From positions 1 to 64,000 of the forward strand of contig JBBQQC010000002.1 of the NCBI GenBank assembly GCA_038216465.1: a stretch of 64,000 nucleotides of DNA. The letters run 5' to 3'. How positions within the stretch are numbered: position 1 is the first letter of the stretch; every line of letters starts with the position of its first letter. Below the pieces are notes generated by a model, which was not told where the DNA came from, ran no database searches, and was given only the letters and a program-made list of their open reading frames with translations. This document shows, piece after piece, positions 9,821 to 18,308 of the stretch. This stretch comes from JACCZX01 sp038216465 (lineage in GTDB: Bacteria; Pseudomonadota; Gammaproteobacteria; Burkholderiales; Burkholderiaceae_F). Position numbers and translations under genes: made by a program.

Positions 9821-11241
9821 GCGTGCACCCGCAGCAGCGGTTGATCGCCGCCGCCATCGCCGCGCTGTTGCTCGGCGGATGCGCGAGTACCGCCGTGCGC
9901 GAGAACTTCAGCAGCGCGCAGGACTTCACACGCGAGCGGCTGGGCGCAGATTTGCGCTGGCTCGAAACCGATGAAGCGCGCCGGCAGGCGCAAGCCGAAG
10001 TCGATGCGCTGCTGCAAAAGCCGTTGTCGGCCGACGGCGCCGTGCGCGTTGCACTTGCGTACAGCCCTTCCCTGCAGGTGATGCTATTCGAAGGCGCGGC
10101 GTCATCGGCGCGTGCTGCGCAGTCCGCTCGTTTGCCGAATCCGATCTTCACCTTCGAGCGCCTGGTACGCAACGGGGGTGGCGTGCGGGAGCTCGAGATC
10201 AACCGCATGCTTGCGATTTCCGTGCTCGATCTGTTCCTGTTGCCGGCGCGAATGCGAGTCGCCGGTTTCGAGCAACATCAGGCTCGCCTCAAATTGACGG
10301 GTGACATCGTGCAAGGTGCGCTCGACACGCGCCAGGCCTGGGTAAGAGCAGTCGCGGCACAGCAGTCGCTGCAATACGCCGAGCAGGTCAAGCGCGCCGC
10401 TGATGCCAGCGCCGAGCTGGCGCGCCGCATGCAGCAAGTCGGCAACTTCAACAAGCTGCAGCGAGCTCGCGAGCAGGTGTTTGCAGCGGATGCCGTTGCG
10501 CAACTCGCACGGGCTCGGCAGACGGCTTTGACGACGCGCGAAGGATTGATTCGTGCGCTGGGCTTGAACGATGCGCAGGCGCGCGCGCTGCAGTTGCCCG
10601 AACGACTGCCCGATCTGCCGAGGGCGCCGATCGATGAACGCAACGCGTTGCAAAGTGCAATCGATCAGCGGCTCGATGTTTCCATGGCGCGCGCCGCGCT
10701 CGAGTTCTCAGCGCGCGAGCAGGGGCTGACCCAGATCACCAGCGTCGTTAACGGCTTCGAGATCGCGGGCGTCTACAACAGCGAAACCTTCAGGGCGCCG
10801 CAGAAAGGTTACGAGCTTGTCGTTCCACTGCCGATCTTCGATTTCGGCGATGCGCTGCGTACCGGCGCGCAGGCGCGCTACATGGCGCAGCTGAACCGCA
10901 CCGCGCAGCTGGCGGTCAGTGCGGCTTCCGAGGTGCGCCAGAGCTATGGCGCGTATCGCACGACGTACGACATCGCTCGCCACTATGGTGATGAGATCGT
11001 GCCGCTGCGCAAAGCCATCGCCGAAGAAAACGTGCTGCGCTACAACGGCATGTTGATCGGCGTATTCGAATTGCTGGCCGATGCGCGCGAGCAAATCGGC
11101 AGCGTGGTGCAGGCGATCGAAGCGCAAAGAGACTTCTGGCTGGCCGACGCGGCATTGCAGGGGGCGCTGATCGGCAGGCCGATGGACGCGATGGCAATGG
11201 AAGCATGGCCGTCGATGCGTTCGGCCGCGCCGGCTCATTGA
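9817..11241 (+). CDS. TolC-family outer-membrane efflux lipoprotein
   Basis: A 474-aa protein with a lipoprotein signal ending in LLLGGC (Cys near residue 24), followed by long alpha-helical segments rich in Ala, Gln, Arg and Glu, as in TolC/CusC-type outer-membrane factors. The frame is open upstream to 9376, but the lipobox start at ATG 9817 is preceded by a clear AAGGAG site and overlaps the previous stop. It lies with copper oxidase and cupredoxin genes and has no RND pump of its own, so it may serve the CusBA system encoded at 26-31 kb, or only anchor a periplasmic copper detoxification unit. Both are inferences. Confidence 0.88.
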   Translation: MSVHPQQRLIAAAIAALLLGGCASTAVRENFSSAQDFTRERLGADLRWLETDEARRQAQAEVDALLQKPLSADGAVRVALAYSPSLQVMLFEGAASSARAAQSARLPNPIFTFERLVRNGGGVRELEINRMLAISVLDLFLLPARMRVAGFEQHQARLKLTGDIVQGALDTRQAWVRAVAAQQSLQYAEQVKRAADASAELARRMQQVGNFNKLQRAREQVFAADAVAQLARARQTALTTREGLIRALGLNDAQARALQLPERLPDLPRAPIDERNALQSAIDQRLDVSMARAALEFSAREQGLTQITSVVNGFEIAGVYNSETFRAPQKGYELVVPLPIFDFGDALRTGAQARYMAQLNRTAQLAVSAASEVRQSYGAYRTTYDIARHYGDEIVPLRKAIAEENVLRYNGMLIGVFELLADAREQIGSVVQAIEAQRDFWLADAALQGALIGRPMDAMAMEAWPSMRSAAPAH

Positions 11242-11257
11242 AACGAGGAAACAGCCC

Positions 11258-12670
11258 ATGCTTTCACGACGCAATTTTTTCGGCCGCAGCGCGGCGATCA
11301 CCGCAGCCGTCGCAGCCGCTTCGGTCAGCAAAGTCGCGCTCGCGGCGTTGCCCGAGCCGATGATCCAAACCCAGCCCGACACGATGCCGCCGCTGGTGCC
11401 ATCGACCGGCCGCTCCTATAACCCGGTCGTGACGCTGAACGGCTGGACGCTGCCGTGGCGGATGAACGCCGGCGTAAAGGAATTTCATCTAGTCGCCGAG
11501 CCGGTAGTGCGGGAGATGGCGCCGGGAATGAAAGCGCACCTGTGGGGCTACAACGGCCAGTCGCCGGGGCCGACGATCGAAGTGGTCGAAGGCGACCGCG
11601 TGCGCATCTTCGTCACCAACAAGCTGCCCGAGCACACCAGTATTCATTGGCACGGCCAGCGCGTTCCGAACGGCATGGACGGCATCGCCGGTCTGAACCA
11701 GAAGGCGATCGCTTCGGGCAAGACGTTCGTCTATGAGTTCGTTGCGCAACGTCCCGGCACCTTCATGTATCACCCGCACGCCGATGAAATGGCGCAGATG
11801 GCGATGGGCATGATGGGCTTCTGGGTCACGCATCCACGCGCGCGCAATCCGCTGATCGACGAAGTCGATCGCGATTTCGTGTTCCTGCTGAACAACTACG
11901 ACATAGAGCCGGGCAGCGCGACGCCGAAGATCATGACGATGCTCGACTTCAATTTGTTCAATTTCAACAGCCGTGTGTTTCCGGGAATTGATTCGCTGAA
12001 CGTACGCAAGAACGACAAGGTGCGCATCCGTTTCGGCAACCTGACGATGACCAATCATCCGATCCATCTGCACGGGCACGAGTTCCTGGTCACCGGCACC
12101 GACGGCGGGCCTACGCCGAAGTCGACGCGCTGGTACGAAGTGACCACCGATGTCGCGGTCGGGCAGATGCGGCAGATCGAATTCATCGCTGATGCAGAAG
12201 GCGACTGGGCGTTCCACTGCCACAAGAGCCATCACACGATGAACGCGATGGGCCATGACGTGCCGACGATGATCGGCGTCGATCACCGGGGCGTCGCGCG
12301 GCAGATCACGAACCTGATTCCGGATTACATGGCAATGAGCGAGCGCGGAATGGCCGACATGGCCGAAATGGAAATGCCACTGCCGGATAACACGCTGCCG
12401 ATGATGACCGGACAGGGACCGTACGGCTCGGTCGAGATGGGCGGCATGTTCACCGTGGTCAAGGTGCGCGCGGATCAGAAGGCGGGCGATTACGCCAATC
12501 CGGGTTGGTACAAGCAGCCAGCCGGCACCCAGGCGTACGAATGGACCGGACGGCTCGGTGAGCCGGCGCGCTTCAAAGCCGAAGGCGGGCGCTCAATGCC
12601 CGGTAAAGGCAAAGCCATGACCGAAACCGAAGTCAAGGTGCGTAAACCGAACGGACACGGCGGACATTGA
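11258..12670 (+). CDS. Twin-arginine-exported multicopper oxidase
   Basis: A 470-aa periplasmic oxidase with a Tat signal (SRRNFFGRSAA). All four copper-binding motifs are present: HWH at 130-132, HPH at 172-174, HPIHLHGH at 267-274 and HCHKSHHTMNAM at 320-331, which supplies type-1 ligands Cys321, His326 and Met331. It should oxidise Cu(I) or other substrates with reduction of O2 to water. Only about 95 residues separate the first-domain and last-domain ligands, so the usual middle cupredoxin domain appears to be missing. A Met-rich tail (about 345-400) resembles the Met-rich inserts of Cu(I) oxidases. It starts 16 nt after the efflux gene. Confidence 0.92.
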   Translation: MLSRRNFFGRSAAITAAVAAASVSKVALAALPEPMIQTQPDTMPPLVPSTGRSYNPVVTLNGWTLPWRMNAGVKEFHLVAEPVVREMAPGMKAHLWGYNGQSPGPTIEVVEGDRVRIFVTNKLPEHTSIHWHGQRVPNGMDGIAGLNQKAIASGKTFVYEFVAQRPGTFMYHPHADEMAQMAMGMMGFWVTHPRARNPLIDEVDRDFVFLLNNYDIEPGSATPKIMTMLDFNLFNFNSRVFPGIDSLNVRKNDKVRIRFGNLTMTNHPIHLHGHEFLVTGTDGGPTPKSTRWYEVTTDVAVGQMRQIEFIADAEGDWAFHCHKSHHTMNAMGHDVPTMIGVDHRGVARQITNLIPDYMAMSERGMADMAEMEMPLPDNTLPMMTGQGPYGSVEMGGMFTVVKVRADQKAGDYANPGWYKQPAGTQAYEWTGRLGEPARFKAEGGRSMPGKGKAMTETEVKVRKPNGHGGH

Positions 12671-12695
12671 TTGATTAGTTTTAAGGAGATCACGC

Positions 12696-13181
12696 ATGCA
12701 GCAATCTCGCAGAACCCTGATCGTAGGAATGCTTTGTGCCAGCGGAGCAGTCTTCGCACACGGCGAAAAGGAACACGCCAATAGTGGACCGGTTGGGAAG
12801 GAACAAAAGCCGTGGGGCATTGGCGGTGATGCAACGGCGGTGAAGCGCACGATTCCGGTCGGCATGACGGATGAGATGCGGTTCACTCCGGACAGGATCG
12901 AAGTAAAGCAAGGCGAAACCCTCAGGTTCACGCTGAAGAACAACGGCAAGCTGATGCATGAGTTCGTGATCGGCACCAGGAAAGAGCTCGACGAACACGC
13001 CGCGCTGATGGCGAAGTTTCCCCACATGGAACACGATGAGCCGTACATGGCGCACGTCGCGCCGGGCAAGACCGGACAGATCGTCTGGAACTTCAATCGC
13101 CCCGGCGAGTTTGATTTCGCGTGCTTGATCGCGGGCCATTACCAGGCCGGCATGGTCGGCAAGATCAAGGTGACCGCATGA
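12696..13181 (+). CDS. Periplasmic cupredoxin (blue copper-like) protein
   Basis: A 161-aa exported protein with an N-terminal signal sequence (RRTLIVGMLCASGAVFAHG) and a single plastocyanin-like beta-barrel. Likely type-1 copper ligands are the His in GKLMHEFVIG and the Cys, His and Met of FACLIAGHYQAGM. Extra His and Met residues (HMEHDEPYMAH) lie between them. It could pass electrons to or bind copper with the oxidase encoded 25 nt upstream. A strong AAGGAG site at 12681-12686 precedes the start. Confidence 0.9.
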   Translation: MQQSRRTLIVGMLCASGAVFAHGEKEHANSGPVGKEQKPWGIGGDATAVKRTIPVGMTDEMRFTPDRIEVKQGETLRFTLKNNGKLMHEFVIGTRKELDEHAALMAKFPHMEHDEPYMAHVAPGKTGQIVWNFNRPGEFDFACLIAGHYQAGMVGKIKVTA

Positions 13182-13391
13182 ACTAGGTTAGACCACGTGC
13201 CTGCGCGCGAAATCCATCGCATGCTGAAAGAAAAGCCGAACGCCCGTGGGAATCGCGGTGCCTGTGATGCCCGTGGTTCGCCCGGCATGAATGGTCCGAA
13301 GCACGGCAATCGCTTGGAGCCATACGCCGTCATTCTTGTCCAACACGACAGCAATGCCACGATTTATCAGTCTTACAAGTGAGGGTTATCG
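13182..13391. other. 210-nt gap inside the copper operon
   Basis: The gap holds a 61-codon frame on the plus strand (13197-13382) and a 73-codon frame on the minus strand (13139-13360). Neither has a ribosome site, a signal sequence or recognisable composition, so neither is called. It is the longest gap in an otherwise tightly packed gene run and could hold a promoter for the CusF-like gene or a degenerate repeat. Confidence 0.3.
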
Positions 13392-13730
13392 ATGAAAACA
13401 GTTCGAGCACTATTTTCCATTGCGCTGCTGGTCGCGGCGTCGGCTACGGTGGCGCAGACCGCTGCTCCTGCCCAAGGCGCCGCGGCGAAGCCGGCGCTAT
13501 CGCCCCCCGACATGGTCGACGGCGAAGTGCGCAAGGTCGATAAAGACACCGGCAAGATCACGCTGCGTCACAGTGAGATTAAGAAGCTCGATATGCCGGC
13601 GATGACGATGGTGTTTCGGGTCAAAGATCCGACCATGCTCGACAATGTCAAGGTCGGCGACAAGGTCAAGTTCAAGGCGGAGGGCTCGGGCGGAGCGTTG
13701 ACGGTTACCGAGATCGAACCCGCCAAGTGA
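13392..13730 (+). CDS. CusF-like periplasmic copper-binding protein
   Basis: A 112-aa exported protein: signal peptide (about 1-21), Ala-rich linker, and an OB-fold CusF domain (GEVRKVDKDTGKITLRH and LDMPAMTMVFRV). CusF of E. coli binds Cu(I)/Ag(I) with His, two Met and a cation-pi Trp in the pattern H-x7-W-xx-M-x-M. Here the pattern is H-x7-M-xx-M-x-M, so the Trp is replaced by Met, a substitution that also seems common in related proteins. It probably shuttles copper in the periplasm. Its stop overlaps the GTG start of the next gene. Confidence 0.92.
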   Translation: MKTVRALFSIALLVAASATVAQTAAPAQGAAAKPALSPPDMVDGEVRKVDKDTGKITLRHSEIKKLDMPAMTMVFRVKDPTMLDNVKVGDKVKFKAEGSGGALTVTEIEPAK

Positions 13731-14122
13731 AGCAGGCGTTTCTTGACAAGTTCGGGACCGTCGGCGCCGTCGTCGCGGCGGCGGCGTGCCCGATCTGCTT
13801 TCCGAAGATTGCAATAATCGGCACAGCGCTCGGCCTGGGCGTGTTCGCTCCGTACGAGGGCTATGTCGCGCTAGGCGTTCAGGTTCTTTTCGTTCTTGCA
13901 TTCGTAAGCCAGGTGCTTGCATTTCGCCGCCATCGCAATCGGTGGTTGCTGGCGCTCTCTGCAATGACGACCGTGCTTTTGTTCGTCGGTTACTACGCGA
14001 TTCCTTCCAGCATCCTGCTCCAGGTCTCGTTGGCGGGCCTTGTCGTGGCCAGCATCTGGCTTGCTCTCGAACTTCGGCGTTGTTCGAAGTGCTCGACGTC
14101 TTTAGCAGCTGTAGATGCATAA
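13727..14122 (+). CDS. MerC/MerT-like small membrane transporter
   Basis: A 131-aa integral membrane protein with about four transmembrane helices. The first helix carries a CPICFP motif (residues 21-26), resembling the metal-binding Cys pairs of MerC and MerT proteins. A second CSKC pair is near the C-terminus. It starts with GTG overlapping the cusF-like stop (GTGA) and in turn overlaps the next gene by 8 nt, so it is part of the copper operon. The transported ion cannot be read from the sequence; Cu or Hg are candidates. Confidence 0.72.
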   Translation: MKQAFLDKFGTVGAVVAAAACPICFPKIAIIGTALGLGVFAPYEGYVALGVQVLFVLAFVSQVLAFRRHRNRWLLALSAMTTVLLFVGYYAIPSSILLQVSLAGLVVASIWLALELRRCSKCSTSLAAVDA

Positions 14123-14486
14123 ACTCGTCGTTGCCGTTGCATGTGCGGGTTTTGCCGTGCCGGCTGTTGCCGAGTTGGTGGAAGTGGAGCTTGCGCCGGG
14201 AGCTGTCATTGAAAAGCGATTGACGGTCGCGCCCGGAAAGTTCGCCGAAGTTTGTTCCGCTTTAAAGCGCGGCCAGGCCATCGCGTGGCAGTTTCGCGGC
14301 GACGCTGCTGTGGACTTCAACATTCATTACCACGTCGGCAAGAAAGTCGAATATCCTGAGCAGCGCAAAGACGTCAAAGACGCTGCCGGAAGTCTCGCGG
14401 TCGCGCTCGATCAGGATTACTGCTGGATGTGGTCCAACAAATCGGGTTCGTCGATCGCTGTCGAAGTGACGTTAGAGGCGAAGTGA
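14115..14486 (+). CDS. Secreted GOLD-like beta-sandwich protein
   Basis: A 123-aa protein with a signal peptide (HKLVVAVACAGFAVPAVA) and a beta-rich mature domain containing IAWQFRGDAAVDFNIHYHVGKK and YCWMWSNKSG. That pattern recalls GOLD-type domains (a buried aromatic strand and a WSN motif), known from p24 and related extracytoplasmic proteins. In this place it may bind metal or a partner protein: HYH and two Cys residues are available. No family could be confirmed. It closes the plus-strand copper operon. Confidence 0.65.
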   Translation: MHKLVVAVACAGFAVPAVAELVEVELAPGAVIEKRLTVAPGKFAEVCSALKRGQAIAWQFRGDAAVDFNIHYHVGKKVEYPEQRKDVKDAAGSLAVALDQDYCWMWSNKSGSSIAVEVTLEAK

Positions 14487-14553
14487 TTTTCACTCCTACA
14501 TGCCGCTCGCGCTGATTGGACCGCCGATTGCTGACGCGCTTCCGCGCAGACAA

Positions 14554-14574
14554 CACCGCGCGCGTGGCGCGGTG
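14554..14574. terminator. GC-rich hairpin between convergent genes
   Basis: CACCGCGC (14554-14561) and GCGCGGTG (14567-14574) form a perfect 8-bp stem with a 5-nt loop. It lies between the convergent ends of the GOLD-like gene and the Csp3-like gene, where a two-way terminator is expected. No clear T-run follows on either strand, so intrinsic termination is only suggested. Confidence 0.45.
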
Positions 14575-14595
14575 GGTCTGGCTCATTTCCCGTAA

Positions 14596-14967
14596 CTAGG
14601 CCATCGCTGCGCTAGTGCGGGTTCTGGAAGAGGTCTGACGCGACGCCATCTGGCGGCACAGTTTCGCGCAGCGCTTGCATGCTTCCGAGCACTCCTGGCA
14701 ATGTTGCATGTCGTGCTTTCCACATTCGTCACCGCACGCTTCACACACATCGGCGCAAGCTCCGCACATGGCCGACACGAACTCACTGTCGCGCGCCATG
14801 TAAGCAGCCGCCAGGCGACAGGCTTGCGCGCAGTCCATGTCGAGCTCGATGCAGCGCGCCATCATTTTGGGATCGTCTTCCGCTAGACAGGCCACCGAAC
14901 AGTGGTCGCAAGCGTCAGCACAGTCGTAACATGCTTCGATGCACTCGGCGAATTGTTGATGAGCCAT
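14596..14967 (-). CDS. Csp3-like cytosolic copper storage protein (four-helix, Cys-rich)
   Basis: A 123-aa protein with 19 Cys residues spaced mostly as CxxxC, CxxC and CxxxxxxC along helices (for example CIEACYDCADACDHC and CGACADVCEACGDEC). This is the DUF326 / Csp fold, a four-helix bundle whose core thiols bind many Cu(I) ions. There is no signal peptide, so it is the cytosolic Csp3 type rather than exported Csp1. A GGAGACT site precedes the ATG. It is transcribed towards the copper operon and complements its periplasmic oxidase with intracellular storage. Confidence 0.9.
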   Translation of the reverse strand: MAHQQFAECIEACYDCADACDHCSVACLAEDDPKMMARCIELDMDCAQACRLAAAYMARDSEFVSAMCGACADVCEACGDECGKHDMQHCQECSEACKRCAKLCRQMASRQTSSRTRTSAAMA

Positions 14968-15259
14968 TGCAGTCTCCTTATCAGGTCAAGTAATCAGCGA
15001 ACATCGCTGAAAACATCGCGAGCAATCGGCGGACCACACGCCGGCATCAAATACTTCGTACACTCAGCTCTCTCAGGGCGCGCTATCGGAAGCACCGACG
15101 CGCGTCCCGCGCCCGGGCGCGATGCAGAGGACGAAGATGCCGAACTGGCCGGGGCGCATGGCGGGCAAGTTGGAAATTTCTAACCGGCGAAGTCCGCTTT
15201 CCACCCCATTGCGGTCATTCGTGTCGCTCCGAAATGATCGTTAAGCAGCCTAGCGCGCC
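14968..15259. other. 292-nt non-coding gap
   Basis: No convincing frame is found. It contains the csp3-like promoter region and a 14-bp perfect palindrome (CGCGCCCGGGCGCG at 15108-15121) that may act in termination of the dehydrogenase operon arriving from the right being absent, or as a simple GC-rich repeat. Nothing else stands out. Confidence 0.35.
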
Positions 15260-16228
15260 TCACACGATCTGGTTGAGCAGTCCCGTTTCGCCACGCCAGA
15301 ACCGATCTAAATTCTCAATCAAAATGTCCAGCACATTGTCCTCGTACCTCCGTGTTTCCCCAGCGGTATGCGGCGTGATCAGCACATTGCCAAAGTCCCA
15401 GAGCGGCGAGGTTGCAGGCAGCGGCTCTTCGACGGTGACATCGATGGCTGCTCCGGCAATCGTCCGATCTTGAAGCGCTTTGATCAACGCGAGCTCGTCC
15501 ACGCATCGGCCGCGCGCCGTGCTAATGAGATAGGAAGATGCTTTCATACGCGACAAAGCATCGGCATCGATGACCCTTTCGGTCTCCTTCGTCAGAGGGC
15601 AGGTGAGAGCGACAAAATCCGCCTGCGGAAGCAACGTCTTCAGTTCCGCGAGGCCGTGAACCGAGTCGGCGGCTTCGCCGCCCGCCGCCGGATTGCGCTT
15701 GACGCCAATGACACCCAGCCCGAATGCCTTGGCAAGCTGCGCCAGGCGACTGCCGATTCCACCCAGGCCGATAATCAGCAGCGTCTTGCCGCCGAGCTCG
15801 TCTTCGCGCTGCGTAAAATCGGAAATCATGCCGCGCCAGACGTGCTTCGCCTGATTGTCGCGGGCTTCGGGCAGCTTCCGCGTCAGCGCGAGAATGAGCG
15901 CCATCGCGTGTTCGGAGACCGCACGCACGTTGACCCCCTGCGCACTGGCGAGCCTGATGCCGCGCGCCGTCAACGTGCCGCGATCGAATTGATCGGTCCC
16001 GGCGCCGACTGACTGAATGAAGCGGAGGCGCTGCGTGCGGTCGAGCAGTTCGTTGCGCCACATGCCTGAGACGACGACCACGTCGGCTTCGCCAATCCGC
16101 CGCTCGAATTCATCGGGCGTGCGAACCCCGAAGCTATCAATGGTCATCTGTCGGTGCACGAAACGCTCTTGCAGCTGATAGGCGACGTGAGCAAAGCAGA
16201 TCGTCAAACGATCTTTGGGTGGAAACAT
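15260..16228 (-). CDS. D-2-hydroxyacid dehydrogenase (NAD-dependent)
   Basis: A 322-aa protein of the D-isomer-specific 2-hydroxyacid dehydrogenase family. The Rossmann motif is GLGGIGSRLAQLAKAFG (about 153-170). The family signature follows (LLPQADFVALTCPLT, then the Arg of STARGRCVDE, the Glu of VTVEEPLP and the active-site His in ITPHTAG). It reduces 2-keto acids or oxidises D-2-hydroxy acids. It is the last gene of the amino-acid operon, 20 nt after the FAD oxidoreductase, so it may handle the keto acid that enzyme produces; this is an inference. Confidence 0.88.
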   Translation of the reverse strand: MFPPKDRLTICFAHVAYQLQERFVHRQMTIDSFGVRTPDEFERRIGEADVVVVSGMWRNELLDRTQRLRFIQSVGAGTDQFDRGTLTARGIRLASAQGVNVRAVSEHAMALILALTRKLPEARDNQAKHVWRGMISDFTQREDELGGKTLLIIGLGGIGSRLAQLAKAFGLGVIGVKRNPAAGGEAADSVHGLAELKTLLPQADFVALTCPLTKETERVIDADALSRMKASSYLISTARGRCVDELALIKALQDRTIAGAAIDVTVEEPLPATSPLWDFGNVLITPHTAGETRRYEDNVLDILIENLDRFWRGETGLLNQIV

Positions 16229-16248
16229 CGGTACCCCGTTGGTGTGCT

Positions 16249-17511
16249 TTACGCGAAGCGATTGGCGCGAAAGGGAGAGATATCAATCGTCGGTGGCCGG
16301 CCGGCCATGAGGTCTGTCAGCAGGATGCCTGTCATGCCGGCTGACGCCATACCTACATGGCCATGCCCGAATGCATAAAACACGTCGGGCGAGCGTTTGG
16401 AGCGATCGATGACTGGAAGAGAGTCGGGCAGAGACGGACGGTGGCCCATCCACAACGAAAGCCGCTCCTCGGGGTAATGGTCGCGCAGAGCCGGGAACAA
16501 CCCGCGCGCCAGGCGCAGCAGGACGCGCGCTCGCTCCCAATTCGGTGGAGCAGTCAACCCGGCCAACTCGACGGTGCCCGCGAGACGCAACCCGGTATCC
16601 ATCGGTGTCGCGACGAACTTGCCCTGCTGGTCGGCGGTCGGCACTTTTGGTCGCACCTCGGGATCGCTGATCATGATGTGATAGCCGCGCTCGGTTTCGA
16701 GCGGCACGCGATCGCCGAGCTGCGCCGTCAGCGGCCGCGAGAAAGCGCCCGCCGCGACCACGGCCGCGTCGGCGGGAATTTCGCCGTGCGTGGTGCGGAT
16801 CGCGCGAAGCTGGTCACCGTCGAGCACAAATCCGGTGGTGGCGCTGCGGTGAATTGTCGCGCCGCGCTTGACGAGATTCTGCGCGAAACACGTTACGAGT
16901 GCGTGCGGATTGCTGGTGTGGCCGTTGGTGCGCACCAGGATGCCGCAGGCGCAATCCGGCGCGAGACTCGGTTCGAATTGCTGCAGGCCCACCGCATTGA
17001 GCTCGTCCCAGTGCACTCCGTTTCGCGCGCGCAAATCCCACGCCGCGCGATCCTTAGCAAAGCCTGCGGCCGACCGATAAACGAATAGCGAGCCGTTGCG
17101 ATGGAAGACAGCGGTCGCTTCCGCGGCTTCGACAAGGGGCGCGAGATTGTCGACGGCACGGCCCAGCATGTCGCGTAACGCGCGTGCCTGTCTTTCGACC
17201 CTATCCGGCCGACCGGCCGCGATGTACCGGACGAGCCACCCCGCCATGAACGGAAGATAGCTCCAGCGTACGGCGAGCGGACCGAGCGGATCGCTCAGCC
17301 ATTGCGGTACCTGACGAATGGCGCCCGGCATCGACATCGGCACGACGGAGGAGGTGCCGAACACGCCAGCATTGCCGAACGAAGCGCCGCGTCCCGGCTC
17401 GTTCGGATCGACGACGAAGACATCGTGGCCGTCGCGTTGCAGACAGCTCGCAACTGCCATGCCGATAATGCCGGCGCCGATCACGCCGACTGTCTTGACC
17501 TCCTTCCTCAT
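16249..17511 (-). CDS. DadA-like D-amino-acid dehydrogenase (FAD)
   Basis: A 420-aa flavoprotein with an N-terminal dinucleotide-binding motif GVIGAGIIGMAVASCLQ (about 9-25), then ASFGNAGVFGTSS, typical of the DAO/DadA family. The C-terminal part has MGHRPSLPDSLPVI and FGHGHVGMASAGMTG, which close the FAD site. DadA enzymes oxidise D-amino acids to 2-oxo acids and ammonium at the membrane. An AGGAGC site precedes the ATG. Its place between an amino-acid ABC transporter and a 2-hydroxyacid dehydrogenase supports catabolism of an imported D- or hydroxy-amino acid. The exact substrate is unknown. Confidence 0.85.
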   Translation of the reverse strand: MRKEVKTVGVIGAGIIGMAVASCLQRDGHDVFVVDPNEPGRGASFGNAGVFGTSSVVPMSMPGAIRQVPQWLSDPLGPLAVRWSYLPFMAGWLVRYIAAGRPDRVERQARALRDMLGRAVDNLAPLVEAAEATAVFHRNGSLFVYRSAAGFAKDRAAWDLRARNGVHWDELNAVGLQQFEPSLAPDCACGILVRTNGHTSNPHALVTCFAQNLVKRGATIHRSATTGFVLDGDQLRAIRTTHGEIPADAAVVAAGAFSRPLTAQLGDRVPLETERGYHIMISDPEVRPKVPTADQQGKFVATPMDTGLRLAGTVELAGLTAPPNWERARVLLRLARGLFPALRDHYPEERLSLWMGHRPSLPDSLPVIDRSKRSPDVFYAFGHGHVGMASAGMTGILLTDLMAGRPPTIDISPFRANRFA

Positions 17512-17549
17512 CGAGCTGCTCCTGTGACCGGCATCAAGGATACTTTCCG

Positions 17550-18308
17550 CTACACGTCGCGCAGAAAAGCCTTGATGCTCGGGTGCGCAGCATCCTCGAA
17601 GAAGTCCTGCGTGTTGGTATGGCTCAGCACCTTGCCATGCTCCATAAACACGATCTCATCAGCTACCTTGCGCGCAAAGCGCATTTCATGCGTGACGATG
17701 ACCATGGTCATGCCTGATTTGGCCAAGGCAGCGATCACGTCGAGCACATCCTTGGTCATTTGAGGATCGAGTGCGGATGTCGGTTCGTCGAATAGGGTGG
17801 CTGCAGGTTCCATTGCCATCGCCCGTGCGATGGCAACGCGCTGTTGCTCGCCGCCCGACAATTCTCCGGGGTAACGTGCCGCCTTGGTCGGCAAGCCCAC
17901 ACGCTCAAGCAGCGCACGAGCGCGCTCTTCAGCCTGCTCCCGTTTCTCGCGTCGGACGATGCATGGCGCCAGCGTGATATTCGCCAGCACATTCATGTGC
18001 GGATAGAGATAGAAGTGCTGAAAGACCATGCCGAGCTTGGCGCGCAGCGCGCTCAAATCAGTGCGCGGGTCGGACACTGAAACTGTGTCGACCAGTATCT
18101 GCCCCTGGTGAAAAGACTCCAGCCCGTTGATGCAGCGAAGCAGCGTGCTTTTTCCCGAACCGCTGCGGCCGCAAATGACTGTGACTTGGCCGCGGCGCAG
18201 ACTGAGATCGACGCCGGTCAGAACGTCCAGTTTGCCGTAGCGCTTGTGAACGTCCTTGACCTCGATGAATACGTCGTCTGGTTTCAAACCGGTCTGCGCT
18301 CCAGCCAT
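17550..18308 (-). CDS. Polar amino acid ABC transporter, ATP-binding subunit
   Basis: A 252-aa GlnQ/HisP-type ATPase with Walker A GRSGSGKST, Q-loop region GMVFQHFYLYPHMNV, signature LSGGEQQRVAIARAMA, Walker B ATLFDEPTSALDP and the switch His in IVTHEMRFA. The frame is open further upstream, but the family start fits ATG 18308 (AGAQTGLKPDDV). That start overlaps the permease gene by 25 nt; ATG 18320 is an alternative. It energises uptake together with the two permeases and the binding protein encoded just upstream in the operon. Confidence 0.92.
   Translation of the reverse strand: MAGAQTGLKPDDVFIEVKDVHKRYGKLDVLTGVDLSLRRGQVTVICGRSGSGKSTLLRCINGLESFHQGQILVDTVSVSDPRTDLSALRAKLGMVFQHFYLYPHMNVLANITLAPCIVRREKREQAEERARALLERVGLPTKAARYPGELSGGEQQRVAIARAMAMEPAATLFDEPTSALDPQMTKDVLDVIAALAKSGMTMVIVTHEMRFARKVADEIVFMEHGKVLSHTNTQDFFEDAAHPSIKAFLRDV

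Noticed and set aside
13197..13382. 61-aa frame in the copper operon gap
   Set aside because: No ribosome site, no recognisable motif, and an overlapping frame on the other strand is equally open.
15108..15121. 14-bp GC palindrome as an operator or attachment site
   Set aside because: A single short GC-only palindrome in GC-rich DNA has no support from any neighbouring gene.
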